Assembly: GCF_001625305.1 (NCBI RefSeq)
Contig: NW_017804242.1
Span: 4,577,134 to 4,641,133 of the forward strand
Length of the DNA stretch: 64,000 bases
Source of the DNA: Branchiostoma belcheri
Lineage: Eukaryota; Chordata; Leptocardii; Amphioxiformes; Branchiostomatidae
Reading direction: 5' to 3'
Part shown: piece by piece, positions 50,392-63,009 of the stretch
Numbering within the stretch: position 1 is the first letter of the stretch
Layout: every line of letters starts with the position of its first letter
Position numbers and translations under genes: made by a program
The notes under the pieces: generated by a model
Databases searched by the model: none
The model's input: the letters and a program-made list of their open reading frames with translations, nothing else
Told to the model about the DNA's origin: nothing

Positions 50392-53300
50392 GTAAGTACT
50401 GAGTATCTATGTACTTTGCGTCGCTTGACCGTTGTGTTAATGGTTTGCTAATCGGTGATTCAGTAGGATTTAAAGACCTGGCGGCAAGGCTAACTTGGTC
50501 AAGAGACCATAGCACGGTCGAAATGTAAACAGCCGTGGCGCTAGGCGGGCACGTTTGTAGTGTTATGTATGTGTGTGATTTATGTAATTTTATCACGCCT
50601 GCCACTAAAGATATGCCTGCCAAAAACAGCGATGCAAGCAGAGTTGGTAAGCAGGTGCTTAGGTAGTCATGGTCCAAATCAGGTCACAGTTTCATGTGAC
50701 TGTATCACGTTTTGAAGAAACACTAAAAATAAGTTTTGATGTCACCTTGGTTCTTCCAGAAGTCGTCCTATTTGGCCTATTTTGCAAATACGTGAAGACC
50801 TTTTCTTGGTGTTTATTTGTGTCCCAGCGGTAGAAAGATTGCTCAGCACACAAACTACTTAATTTTGATCGACAGGTCATTAACGTTATTAACTGCTCAC
50901 TCTCTTTCTCACACACCTCAGCTACAACCAAGATGGCGACTCGCTAATTTGCCAAAATGGACGTACTGGATGGCACTGATTGTTAGACGTTGGATACAGT
51001 GATTTTTACAAGACTATGGCGGCAGGATCTGTCACTGAAAGTCCCCCAGTCGCCACGAAACCGACCAGGGACATCTGTGAGAGCGAACTGCTTCGTTTTT
51101 CCGACAACGATTCTTGCTTCTGTACGAAGGGATGTCAGAGAGAGAAGGTGTTGTCAGGCTGGGACAGACCCTGTAGTCGGGCGAACAACGAACTCGGAGA
51201 ACTCGAGAAGAAGGGGAAAAGATGTACAGGGGAGAACAGAAAACGTGCAAAGCAGCAGAGAAGGAATTCTAACGAACCGCGGGAGGATGACTTTGCGTTT
51301 AGGCACTATTACGACACCAGGAGGTACATAGAGGAGTACAGGTACTACCACACACGGGGCGATGTGGGGAAGGAACAGAAGAGTGTGGTGTTCGGAGTTC
51401 ACGTGGAGGATCCTTATTTTCCGAAACTCAGAACCAGCGTCAGGTGAGACATGTGTGACTTGTTTTCCAATGATTTGTATCTTTTATTGTTTATTGCTTT
51501 TGCACTTACAAATAAAACAAGATATAGCAATTGAGAAATATATAGACATGCGTGGGAGGGTCAGAAAACTGGTGGTGTATCTTAGGCTCTCCCCTGTGCT
51601 ACTGCTGAATTAAAAGATAAATTGCCATTATTACTAGATGAACCAGATTTGAAACGATTAAAACAGTAATATAGCAGGAAATAAAGAAAAATACTTGACA
51701 TGCACAAACGTGCATTAATATAAGTTGAAAAAACTTGAGTGTGTCGTCACCACGTCTGGTGATGACATGTTGGAATAAAAAAAAACGTGTATTGCAAAGT
51801 AGTTGTCCGTATATAAAACTTATTTCAACGCCATCACATGAAATCAAATACATAGGAAAACACAGAATGCGCATCCAAAAACAAATGTATACATTTTTGA
51901 CGGAAATAAAGTATATACAATTGGTTGAAAATGAATCTTAGCAAGCGCCACCCCCCCTTTCCCATGATAGTGAATTCATGCATGGACAAGAGGTAAACAA
52001 TTAAAAGATTATACGCACAAAAGAACCCATGGGGTAAAACAAGAAAGGAAAGAAATATCTTTGTTGTCAGGATTAAATTAAAATCAATTACATAGTTTTC
52101 TATTTTCACTTTCCTGTTTATTTTTTGTTCCAAATGTGATTATATGTCGATTATTTTACTCGCTGTTTTTAGTTTGTCTTCTTATTCAAGTTATTGTGTT
52201 GTCCACCGTTCGTCTACATTCTTTTTTGTAGACTGAAAATGTTAAATTTTCCCTGTCTCGGTTCTAACAAATAGTACCCAGGTGCAGACACTACATGTTA
52301 GAACATGATTATACTTCTTATTCAAGTCGGAAGAAGTAGGACGAGAAACGCCCCTAATCGCATTAGTGAGATAATGTGGTGTAAAATGCCCTTATTCTTC
52401 GACAGTTGATTTGATTTGGAACGTGGGAAGCCATTTGTTGCTTCGCCTAGTGTATAAAGCTTAAAAGTAGGGCTGTCGTCGCCACATAAAAGAGTAACCC
52501 TCATAGTAAAAGGATGCCTAAAATCCTTGACAGAAATTGGTTTTCTCACAGTCTTCTTGAAACTTTAAAGTCATCAAAATCATACGACGACCTACCACAA
52601 ATTTTACTGCCTTTAGTTACTACTGTATAGAGAATATCATGAGCTCGAAAAATATTTCTTCATATAATTCATCTCAGAAATTTGGGATAAATTGGGTGCT
52701 GACTCTCATTGTTATGTTTGAGAAAACTATATTTCTTTTCACTTGAACCTCACAAAATATCAGTGTAACGTTAGCATAACTAAATTGTCCCCGTTACTGG
52801 TCCAAATATCATAGCAACATGACAATAGAAGCTATAACTGGGTCAGGTAAATGTTTTATGACTCAGTAGTGTAGGTTTATGATTTCAACAAGACTCTTTG
52901 ATGTTTTGAATATACATGTATATCTATTTCCTGATACTCTTTTTGTTTTTGGTAAAGCTATATCTGCAAACTATTTTATTATTAACCACTGGCTTCAACA
53001 AAACCTTGCATTTCCTCCTATCCAACTGCACTCTTTGCTTTTTTTTAATCCAAATCTTGTTTGCCTATCATTAACTCTTCAAACTTTGCATTGCTTTTTT
53101 CAGCCAATTGTTCTTCGATTTTAGCGAATTGACATCATGGTTGCCAGGTTACCACAGGTCTAGGTGAGGCTATGTGCATGTCATGTTCTGTACAGAACAA
53201 ATTTGAGGTGACGGCTCGGGGGTGGCTGCGCTAACACCGCCGGTGGTGGATAAACTTTGCTCTGTCTATATAGAGAAAAGGCTTGCCCGAGGAGACAGTC

Positions 53301-56300
53301 TATAATGGCCTTGCCGATACGCTGTTTAAACACGGAATGGAAGGAATGTTGTCCGTTTAAAGAAACCGCAGTGTGCGGTAACTGTCAATCACAATTAGTA
53401 GTTCAACCAATGACAGCATGGCAGTTTTAGCGGTTCGACCAATCAGAGAGATGTCCGCCGCACGTCTAGTTCCGTCAGAACATACAAATGCCAGTATTTC
53501 ACGGACATGCAGCTGGCCGCTCTCTCATTGGTCGAACCACTAATTGCCATGCTATCATTGGTTGAACTGCTAATTGTGATGGACAGTCAGGATCATGTCT
53601 GTTGGGGCTGTACAAACATGGTAAGGCTAATATAGAGTGTCACACTGGGCAAACCGTTTCCACAATCCACAGTTTTAGTGCATCTTTTAGGATACCTGCC
53701 TTGCTAGATCAAACGCACGTGTTTTTTGAGCACAAGTGGCACAATCCAAACGCAAGCATAACAAAGGTGCACAGACATGCACATCTTTGAATTTACTCAA
53801 GAGAAATTTCAATTTTACTGAGGTCGAACGAATGATGATGAGGCAGTGTTTAGAAATTTTCTAAGGCAGTTATTCTGAATCGATGTATTTAAGGCTCATG
53901 TATACCTTGTGGTGACGTCTGTCTTGGGTCTAAGGTATCATACTTCATATTTCAGACGTATCTTTGAAAGGATGAATGTGGTTAACTCAACTGTGGCGAC
54001 CAACCCAAACCATGAGGATAACAGGTATTCATTTTAACATGTGTATATATGGACTTATTTGTGTGACTGTCTTTAATTTGTTCATATTTAGTGCATAACA
54101 ATATGAATGTATTCCTATGGCAGTATGAATGTATGTGCCGGCTCACTCCTAGATCTGGCATACTATTCAGGCTTTTTGTGCAATTTCTGATCATTTTTCC
54201 ATCAGCTGGAAAGCCTGGTACGTAGATGTTAGTATTGGCGAATACGAAGATGTCGCCTTATATTTAATCGTCTAGAGTCTAAAGGCATCCAATTCTATTA
54301 CAGGGCAGGAAAAAAAATTACGGATAAGGAAATTTGTATGAAATTGACAATTTTTGTCATCGTCATTACATACTTGAATCGTTTGAAATAGCCCCGGAAA
54401 ACAAGCTCCCTTTATTTTAGGGTACCTCCATAAATACTAGTAGCTAGGACCAGCCAAGCATGCGAATCAAGCAGCTGTTTACCTTGAACGACATAACAAT
54501 TATTTTCCTCACAGATGTCAATATTCTATTGGATAGGGTTCATTCAAATCACTGTACTAAAAAACTAACGGAAATTGACTTTGAATATCCAGTTTTACTG
54601 CCGTGAAATCGCTTTGGGTGCCTTTAAGAAGAATCTTCAAGTATCTTTAGGTTAACAAGTCGTTACTATGGCAGCGGTGCTTGAGGCTTCTAATCATGAT
54701 CCTATAACAACAGTTTACGTTACTAAGAAAACAGCATCACAATGTCACGGTCTGTGTCGGTTACACTAACGGTCTAACAAGTTAAATGGTCGCGGTTAAC
54801 GTTACTGTACGGACAATAGTCGTCCCATAGACTCGGTGTTTGTAAATATTTGCAATGGATACAACTTTGTCTTCAACTTCAAAAGCACAAAGTGCACATA
54901 ATCACTCTCACTCTCGATGTATTTTGACTTCGGATTGCCAGAGTTGGCAAATAAAAACATTACGCATTCTTAAGTTTTATTGACAGAACCACTAAGGTTT
55001 GTTGTCTCCTCCGGCATATTTGTCCATCTTTTATAATTTCATTATGTATCTCGTTATATGTGCAAATAAACAAAAAAATCAGACTTATTACGGCTTTTTA
55101 AAAAAAGTGATTTGTTGAGAGGAAAATCGACAAAAATAAAACCAGAAGTGTACTATTATACAATTCTTTTTTGGCCAGTTTCTTTCTCTTCTTCTCCAAG
55201 CCTATAAGGTCAATGACCTGAACCAGACAGTCTATCACCATGATAACTGGTGTTGGGTTACATCATGTTGCAGTTTTATAGCAGAAAGTGTGGTGGCTGC
55301 TTGAACGGGCTGAGAAATAGCTGCCCAATGGCCTGAAGATAAAGTTAAAGTCTACACAGTGCTGAGATTATAAACGTATGTTCTCAGAGCGTTTATTCTC
55401 CTGGAGCAAAGTTTTCAGTTTGAGGAGGGGCGAAACGTCTCTATATCATCCTGCAAAGATGAGGCTTTGCTAAGGGAAGTGCTGGCTTAAGGTACATGTC
55501 GTGCTGAGCTAGAAAGAAAGAAGCATCAAAAATTGTTTGTCAAGAATGGTCAGGTTTAGCATATGATATTTGATTATGGACACCATTCTGTCAGTTCAGG
55601 GATCTAGACTCATGACTGACCATATATATATTTGAATATGTTTGAGTAAGAATTGACACAGCAGACCATATGCGAAGGTAAACATTATGCATTTGCTTTG
55701 CAAATGTTACCTTTATATATAGTTACTAATCTATTGTCTGATGTCCCCACCTTACACAGTATTGCAGATAGAGGAGAGAGCTGTGTGGACGACTCTACTG
55801 ATGACGAGGCCGTCCGTTTCTCCAACTCACCTCGGGACAAGAAGAGCCCGGAGATCAACCTCGCCCCCGTGCGGGCAGACCTCAATCTGCCGCGGATCCT
55901 GCCCTGTAAAACCGGGCTGTCGGACGACGAGGAAAACTCCAGCAACAAATCCAACAGAAGGAAGAACAAGAGGAACAAGGAAGCGTACCACCAAAACCTG
56001 CCGAGGCTTGGGAGTCTCCCTATCCCCGTGTGTGTCACACACAGACGCAGCGGTAAGGGGAAAGCCGCTAGGGGGCGCATTTCGGGACACTCTGACACCA
56101 ATAGTCACAGCACCGGCAGTGATGCGGTGTCATCAGTGGACAGCTACAAGAGCGGGAATTCCTCGACTTCCGCGGGACACTTTTCACAGATATCGGTAGG
56201 AAACAACTGGATTCCCGACGGAAACCCGACAATGGTGCACGGGAACTCAGCACTCGAACAAGACACAACCTCCAAGGACCCAGAAACGACCTCGACTTAC

Positions 56301-56852
56301 AGTCAGAGAGAGAGAGCGTCCTGGGAAAAAAGATCCACTTTGGAGCATCCGCAGAGACCTGTAGAAAGAGCAAAGACATTCACGGATGCGTCCCTCTACA
56401 CAAAGGGGACTATCAAGATAAGTTATAGGGAGGAACCCTCCTACAAAGTGTGGAAAGATTTCACCGAATCCACGGCATACAGAGACTATCTTGCCAAACT
56501 TTACAACCTCAACCACAGCAGAATGAAACTGAAGACCGCGGGAGAAGCCACGGACGTGAAGAAACAGTTCCGCCTGTGTTCCGAGAACAACAAGCCCAAG
56601 ACGAGAGCGGAAAGACGGGCGTGTTGCGCGCGCTGCGAGGAGAAGAAGAACAGTCCTGACCAGGGCGTCCCGAAACCCAGGGTTAGACCGAGGGTGCAGC
56701 TTGTCCTGCAGTCCGGCTCTAAGAGTGACATAGCCTCAATGCCACCCTTAGTAAGACTAAACACCATGGTGCGGGGCTATCCTTACAGAACTGCAGAGCA
56801 ACATAGACAATACATGTCACAACTCACCGCTACTCAGCAGAAAAGCACGTAG
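50050..56852 (+). CDS. Two-coding-exon gene for an unrecognised 506-residue basic protein
   Basis: Coding exons 51016-51443 and 55760-56852 join in phase 2 (AG/T = Ser) into 506 residues. The ATG at 51016 has A at -3 and G at +4. I recognise no domain. There is no signal peptide and no membrane segment, so it is probably intracellular. Visible features are a Cys-containing N-terminus (CFCTKGC near residues 35-41), a Tyr/Arg-rich stretch (HYYDTRRYIEEYRYYHTRG, about 96-114), a Ser-rich low-complexity middle, a basic cluster KSNRRKNKRNKE that could be a nuclear signal, and a C-terminal part with VWKDFTESTAYRDYL and RRACCARCEEKK. Codon use is GC-rich compared with its surroundings, as expected of real coding sequence. 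A non-coding first exon ending at 50391 is likely. Confidence 0.82.
50933..50986 (+). promoter_or_regulatory. Two upstream ORFs and a YY1-like site before the 51016 start
   Basis: uORF1 is ATG GCG ACT CGC TAA at 50933-50947. uORF2 is ten codons including stop at 50957-50986. Both stop before the main ATG at 51016. uORF1 lies in CCAAGATGGCGAC, which matches the YY1 consensus AAnATGGCG. If both are in the mature 5' UTR, they would be expected to lower translation or make it stress-responsive (inference). Confidence 0.5.
51016..51443 (+). CDS. 506-residue gene, coding exon 1
   Basis: Starts MAAGSVTESPPVATKPTRD and ends RTSV plus AG before the GTGAGA donor at 51444. It has 142 full codons. An in-frame extension upstream has no ATG. 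Confidence 0.8.
51444..55759 (+). other. 4.3 kb intron of the 506-residue gene
   Basis: Contains the palindromic CCAAT repeat at 53385-53600 and an inverted copy of the 35.6 kb repeat at 55190-55275. No additional exon is needed to keep the frame. A cassette exon cannot be excluded. Confidence 0.55.
53385..53600. repeat. CCAAT-box dispersed repeat, copy 5, palindromic form
   Basis: Left arm: AATCACAATTAGTAGTTC, ACCAATGACAGCATGGCAG, CGACCAATCAGAGAGATG. The right arm is its inverse: CTCTCTCATTGGTCGAACC, GCTATCATTGGTTGAAC, CTAATTGTGATGGACAG. The two arms are head to head, so four CCAAT motifs face each other. Confidence 0.75.
55760..56852 (+). CDS. 506-residue gene, coding exon 2 with stop
   Basis: The acceptor is CCACCTTACACAG ending at 55759; the alternative AG four codons on would bring in a stop. 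Starts (S)IADRGESCVDDSTDDEAV and ends TATQQKST with TAG at 56850-56852. It runs 1093 bp with no interruption, the longest plus-strand frame in the window. Confidence 0.88.
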
Positions 56853-56994
56853 CGATGAAGACTAGCAAAACCAAAAAAGGATAAGAGATTTCAAACTTTT
56901 AGGAAATGTTTTTTTCGTGAATGTATTGGAACTGTGAAGGTGGTTGTATATACGATGTAATGACATCGTCTATTTATAATATACACCATTATGC

Positions 56995-57000
56995 ATTAAA
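56995..57000 (+). promoter_or_regulatory. Candidate poly(A) signal
   Basis: ATTAAA 142 nt after the stop at 56852. A canonical AATAAA at about 57518 is an alternative. Confidence 0.4.
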
Positions 57001-57587
57001 TTTCTACACAAACTCCCACCCGACCTCTTGACCTCTTGTCACGTAGCCGGATGCAATTTCTGGAACCCAAACATACAAACTGTCTCTATACCATCGCCAC
57101 TCAAAACAATACTTCCGAAGAACACAATTTTAGACATAGACATAAGACTACATATACAGACATACTAAGTAACAGTAATATTTAGATATAAGTAGTTTGG
57201 AAAGAAATAGCGTTTGAACGAAATCTTATAATATAGTTCAGACAGAAATGATTGTGTTGCTGCTCGTCAGCCCTCCTGCAAACTGTTCGCAATGGTTTTG
57301 GTTACTTAGCTATTAGATAATCACGCCCTCTTGCGAAGAATGTCTGAACAGCATCCTTTCAAAAGTTCTGCCATGCGTTACGGTGGACCTTTGTGCACAC
57401 GTACACAGTTATGATGATCTATCTGTTAGTTTAAGTTATGTAAGCTCGGTCGGTACATGTCGAAGTATAACGTTATTGTAATGTTAAAGTTACCATTGAT
57501 ATTATATCAAAGAAGAAATAAAAGAAAAAATAAACATGTTCATATTATTCAAACAATATTTTCGATCATATTTGGCTGTGTACGGAT

Positions 57588-57589
<2 letters not shown>

Positions 57590-57619
<30 letters not shown>
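57590..57619 (+). repeat. (GT)n microsatellite
   Basis: About 15 GT repeats followed by GGATGGATGG, downstream of the 506-residue gene. Confidence 0.9.
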
Positions 57620-57620
<1 letters not shown>

Positions 57621-58090
57621 ATGGATGGCGTTCAGCACCAAGGAGAAATTCTATAGTTAGCCTGTAGCTGTATGCATTTTTTATCCTCCATGAGATTGAA
57701 ATTAGTAGTCTTCGTAATTAGATTATCACGTCCTGCTTCTTCGTCGCATATACAATGTAAGTTGCCGTGCACCGAAACGCGCTGTCATTGGTCGTCTCAT
57801 AATTAGATTACAAGTTTGGCATTAATTAGACGGCTGCTTTGCACACCTGTGTAAAAACAACGTTTGGCGTGGTTCCGTTCAAAATGGCGCTTTCGCATGA
57901 GGGTTGTACTTAGGGCTAATTTTTTCCCAACTTTCTGGGTACTTTTTGTAGTTTTAGTCGGTAAAATGTGTTTCTTAAGTGTGTAGCAGGGCGTTGGGAA
58001 GTTTTCGTCGTGGATTTGTACCGTTCTGGTGAAGTTTTGAAGAGAAAATGCGGACTTCCTGACACGGCGAATTTTGGAGAAGACAACAAA

Positions 58091-60492
58091 ATGGCGGGAC
58101 AGTTGGGAAGTAGCGTGGTATGGAGACGACTTCACTTGCTGTTACAGGTATGTCTGAAATTATTACCTTGCAACTTGTTAGAACTTGTTACAACATGTTT
58201 AGTCATATCTTGTAAGAAATGGCCTAGTTCTGTAGGTTTTGAGTTACCATTCTTGATTTGAGACAGTCTTTGAAAAGACAACTTATTTCGCCGCGTTTTC
58301 TTGAATTGTTTTTCGTGTGTGGTGTGCTTCAGAGTATTACATGTTGATTTACGTTGAATGTCTTATTTGTTACTTAAAGGTTTTAGCTCATATTTGTAAG
58401 AAAATAATTCTGTAACAAAACTGTCATTTCTTCATCTCCATGTGGTTCAAAAACATCTGTTGGAATTTGCACGTGTACGTAATTAGATCTTTTGATGCTC
58501 CGGCAAAAAAAAAAAAAAAAACTCGCGTAAAAATAAACAAGGCGGGCCTTCAAAGTCTAAATTCGACGAAATAAAAAAAGTTTGGCACAAAAAGTTTGGA
58601 AATTTCAATCCAGTTTATGATGCTTGATTTAGTTGTTTCTGTTATATTTTTTCTTAATCCTGAGAAAATGTATGTGACTTGATGAAATAAAGATCTTGTT
58701 GATATGCAGGCTTCAATGTACTATATACTGTATATATGGACTAAAATACATCAATCTCTCGTTTTTCCATGGGTGTATTTTTGTGTCAAACAAAGCGTCT
58801 AGTAGTACAGTATTGCGGCCAAAACTGCAATACATGGAACTGAAGGTGAGTTCAGCACCAAGGAGACACCTCATTCGCACATTAACAAATGAGGGGGGGG
58901 GCAAAAAAAACAAATTTGGAGATATAAACACTTGCTGTGGCAGAAGGTATCGTGATCTTTGGGTTTGGCACATAACTAAGAAAACAAGTCTAAAATTGGA
59001 GGACGAGAATAATTACTTTTGATTGGTGGCGAAATGGTGATGGTTAATTATCAAAAGCAATAATGATTAATCTCGTTGGCACCCCTATGCAATTATCACA
59101 CATGGTACGGTCCATTCGACCAGCTGCAGCAAGCTTCTAAGTTGTGCATGAATTCTCTCTAACTTTTGGGGTAAATTTTCGGCTTTTCGTCCGCACATTA
59201 TCCGTCTCAAGTGTACAGTATATCGTCTGGGCCTTTCCAGGTCGGATGTGTGCGGTTTTTTGGATGTTTGAGAGAAAAAACTCGTATTTTCCTGGCGCTG
59301 GCGGGCGGAGTTTGGACACTGGAAACAAAAATTATGGCGACTACCATGGCGGCGTGGTGCTAAAAAAGACAAGTTCTTGGGAGGTAATACAACAAATTAG
59401 CTCCTTGAATGTACATGTTTGTACTCCCAACAAACCTGTAGCAACAGACCACGTTATAATTCGTTATGTTAACCGTTATACTCTGTAGAAATGTGCGTTT
59501 TGTAGAACGGTATGTCGCACACAAATATCGTGGGCCATTTTGTACTTGAATATTTTTAATAGGGAGGTTGTTTTCATGACTATCGTGGTCTTGGGGAACA
59601 CTGACTATATTTCCTCCGTGTTGGTTGGCACTGAAAAAAGCTAGGAGCAAATTTCGCTGCTAAAACTGTTACAAACACGTTTTTGTTGTTGGAATTTTCC
59701 ATTTGGCCCAGTGAACTGTGACCTTTTGTACGGAGGCCCGTAAGTACAAGCTTTTCTGAATACAAAAAAATACTTTATATTCTACCAGCACTATTCAGAA
59801 TATTCAAATACTAAAAACTGTCCAAAAACAAATTTGAAATTGAAGTAAACAAATATGTCACTATGGTGTCATCGAACAACACTTAAATTTGTCCAACATT
59901 GCAATAAACGACTTTAAACAATGGGAGTTTAAAGGCAGGGCTCGAAATACTGGGTGCATGTGGGAGCGGACGTAAACTAACCAGGATGGAACCCAGGTTA
60001 CAAATTTGGAGCTGTGCACCCAATTTTTTTCTGTGGGTGCACCAGTGCACCCAAATATTTTCTTAGATTTTGGTATGTTAAGATGTTAAATGTATAATTG
60101 TATTATTCTTAACATTAAAGTGTCAGATAAATAATAATTAAAGATTGTTGACTTGTAGTACTTTTCTTTAGAAATGAAACTTAATTAGTTTTTGCTGCCA
60201 TTCTACTTATTTCATTATATCGTGCACCCAATAATTTTTTTGTGCACCCAGTTTTTAGATTGGTGCACAGGGCACCTGTTCTAAAAATGCATTAGATAAG
60301 GTTGCTTTGACTAAGTCTAAATCTATAGTTGGTAAGATTTGTTCAGTGTTATTATGGAAGTTTCTGCAATATATGGCAAGCTGATAATATAATTATTTCT
60401 TCTTTTCATAGAATCCTGTAGTGAACTGTGCTCTGAGGGTCAGCAACCTGTGCAGGTGTTTGGATGATTTGAATACCCTAGGTCACTATTAG
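58091..60492 (+). CDS. 45-residue ORF across two exons, doubtful
   Basis: Exon 58091-58147 (MAGQLGSSVVWRRLHLLLQ) joined to 60412-60492 (NPVVNCALRVSNLC and so on) ends at TAG immediately before a GTGAGA donor. The phase-0 join and good Kozak (AAAATGG) are in favour. The short length and the stop abutting the donor are against. No family recognised. Confidence 0.3.
59936..60290. mobile_element. CAGGGCTCGAAAT-family element, right end lost
   Basis: It starts CAGGGCTCGAAATACTGGGT and has repeated GTGCACCCA words in both orientations. The homologous copy is at 62009-62400. The right terminus is degraded near 60290. Confidence 0.6.
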
Positions 60493-61805
60493 GTGAGAAA
60501 AATCTGAATTCTGCATTCAACCTACTATTTACTTCATGTTATCTGAGACAAGTGTGTAACAAGTAATTAACAACTAATGTCTGTATAGTTAGGTGGCTGC
60601 TGACTGAACCTGACAAGAGAAGATTGGACCAGAGCAGACCTGGGGATCAGATGAAGACCAGGTGAGAAAAATATGAATTCTGCATTTTACCTACTGTTTA
60701 CTTTGTGGTATTTGAGACAAGTGTGTAATTTCTAATGTTTGTATAGTTAGGTGGCTGCTGATGCAGTAGTGGGGACTCCTGTTATGTCTGAACCTGACAA
60801 CAGTGGATTGGACCAGACCAGGTGACTTGAAGGCCCAAGAGGAATATCAGGTGAGAAAAATCTGAATTCTATATTCAACCTTCTTTTTATTTAATGTTAT
60901 TTGAGACATGTATTTAATTTCTAAATGTCTGTGTATAGTTAATAGGTGACTGCTAACTGATGCAGTAGTTGGGACTCCTGTCTGAACCTGACAACAGTGG
61001 ATTGGACCAGACCAGGGGACTTGAAGACCCAAGAGGAATATCAGGTGAGAAAAATTCTGAATTTTGCCTACCATTTGCTTAGTACTGTATTACAAGTATG
61101 TAACTTATGTTTCTATTGTATGGTGGCTGCTGACTGATGCAACAGTGACGGTGATTCCTGTCTAAATCTCAGTGACCAGTTTTGAAGACCCAAGAGGAAT
61201 ATCGGTGAGAACTTGAAAACTAGATTGTAAATTGTACGAGTAGTAGTTTTCTTAGTGTTAATTGAGACAAGCATGTAACTTTTTAATGTCTATGTATCTA
61301 GGTGACTGATGCAGTTGACTGCAGTGATGATTCTAAACCCGACAAGACCAGATGTTCGTGTTCTGAGAAACCTGGTGACCGGCAACTTCTCTCCTGTCCA
61401 AACCAGCAAATCAGATGACCTGAAGACAGTGAGTTTGTACAGGTGAGACAATGGTCATCAATTTACAATTAGTTATATTTTTCTAAGGCATTTCACAGGT
61501 CTGAGGCATGTTGCAATAGATAACAACTTTCTAGAGCCTAGGATTTTGTACATATATATTCAACAAAAGCGATTGCCCAATTGTGCAATTTTATCACTTA
61601 GTCTATCTTTAATGGTCATTCAGTGTTGCATCACAATAACCATCTGTTCATATCGGTAGGTGTGTCCTGAGTGTCAGCTGTCCTGATATTGCTGTCCTGA
61701 CTGGGAGAAACCTGTGATGACCAGCGACTCCTGTCGAAACCAGATCAGATGAGGGCTGAGAAGACTGGTGGACTTGAAGGCTGGTGGAATGAAGAGATTT
61801 TACAG
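60493..61805 (+). repeat. Tandem array of intron-plus-exon-like units
   Basis: Units begin with GTGAGAAAAATCTGAATTCT-like sequence at 60493, 60662, 60851, 61045, then more diverged at 61205 and 61443, with spacing of 169, 189, 194, 160, 238 and 363 bp. Each contains GAGACAAGTGTGTAA, an acceptor-like TTAG (lost in the fourth) and GTGGCTGCTGA with CCTGACAA and GGACCAGA. Identity falls from left to right. Confidence 0.8.
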
Positions 61806-62008
61806 GTGAGACAATGCTTTTCAACTTACAAAGCAGTTTACCTTTGACTTGTTTCTTTCAAGATAAAAAGTTGTGAATGAGAAGAAAGTCTGGCTTTGTA
61901 CAATGTTTAATATGTAGCTTTCCCCAGTGAAAAAAACAGTAGGCAGTATAATTATAATATCCTTAGTCTAGTTCTTACTAAAGGTGAATTGCTCCAATAT
62001 ATACTGAC

Positions 62009-62400
62009 CAAGGCTCGAAATACTGGGTGTATGTGCACCTTAGTGCACCCAAATTTGGAGCTGTACACCCAATTTTTTTCTGTGGGTGCACAAGTGCACC
62101 CAAATATTTTCTTAGGTTTAACGTATGTAAAGATGTTAAATGTGTAGTAAGTTACAGCATATTCTTAAAAAAAAATAGGATGCTCCTATTTCAATATTTT
62201 TTTCATATTCTTAACATCTAAGTGTCAGAAAAAATAATGCAATCACTGTTATAGTACTTTTCTTGAAATGAAACATAATTATAGTTTTTGCTGACATTCT
62301 ACTTATCTTACATGGTGCACCAAAAATATTTTTTGTGCACCCAATTTTTTAGTTTGGGTGAACCAGTGCACCTATTCCAAAAAATGAATTTCGAGCCCTG
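62009..62400. mobile_element. CAGGGCTCGAAAT-family element
   Basis: The left end is CAAGGCTCGAAATACTGGG, the right end ATTTCGAGCCCTG. The interior (TTTTTTTCTGTGGGTGCAC, AAATATTTTCTTAG) matches 59936-60290. No exact target duplication was seen. Confidence 0.65.
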
Positions 62401-62501
62401 AAAAGTGTTTTTATTCCTAAGTACACGGCTGATGCTTGATCCAGGCAGCAGCCGAACTAGAAGACATGTGACATTGACTGTCCACTTGAATTTAAATCTA
62501 A

Positions 62502-62706
62502 GGCCACAGCAAGTAATTTTTATGAATGACATCTGATGAGCGTGCGCATTAATTTTTCCCTGATTTTAAAAAAAGAAAACTTTGAAATTTTGTTGCCTTT
62601 TGAGTGGTCAACATGCCGAAAATGGCCCGTCTTGTTTTTTTTGCCCGCTCGCATTAGACTTGGCGTCTGCAGGGGATATCATCCATAAAATTTACATGCT
62701 GTGGCC
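62502..62706. mobile_element. GGCCACAGCAAG Harbinger-like MITE
   Basis: The ends GGCCACAGCAAGTAATTTTT and ATGCTGTGGCC, with TAA at 62499-62501 and 62707-62709. It is the same type as 14883-15297 but 205 bp long. Confidence 0.8.
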
Positions 62707-63009
62707 TAATTTAATTGGTCATGAAATCACATCTATATAAACATAAACATGCTTGTTGTGTGACATAATTTGTTGCAAGGTCTATAGCTCAGTTTTCACA
62801 CACTGACTTTTGTTTATCTGTCTTCAAGATGCGGACCCAGAGACTGGACTGCCACGGGAGGATCAGAACCTGACTTTTATCTGCATGCACAGCTGTGTGA
62901 AAGAAGACGGGGGGTGTGAGTATGATTTCTTTGTTAACACAGGACAACACTCCACACACATACACTCACATTTCCCTGCCTTCTGCCCAGTTCACTCTAC
63001 TGTGATCAG

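Larger units (their letters stand above)
57880..62910 (+). ncRNA. Possible multi-exon transcript with tandem exon-like units
   Basis: Begins in a region with ATGGCG/YY1-like motifs (57882, 58090, 59333). A donor at 58148 (CAG/GTATGT) and an acceptor at 60411 (TTTTCATAG) bound a first intron in phase 0. Downstream, at least six exon-like blocks with CAG/GTGAGA-type donors follow (60493-61805), then a block at about 62829-62908. Most blocks have stops in all frames, which argues for a 5' UTR or non-coding RNA rather than protein. The gene may continue past 64000. There is no transcript evidence. Confidence 0.35.

Noticed and set aside
55685-56767. Several minus-strand and alternative-frame ORFs of 88-152 residues
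   Set aside because: Shadows of the GC-rich coding exon 55760-56852.
59333-59382. Possible start exon with two ATGGCG motifs
   Set aside because: The reading frames close within a few codons (TAA). At most a promoter-like motif or non-coding exon.
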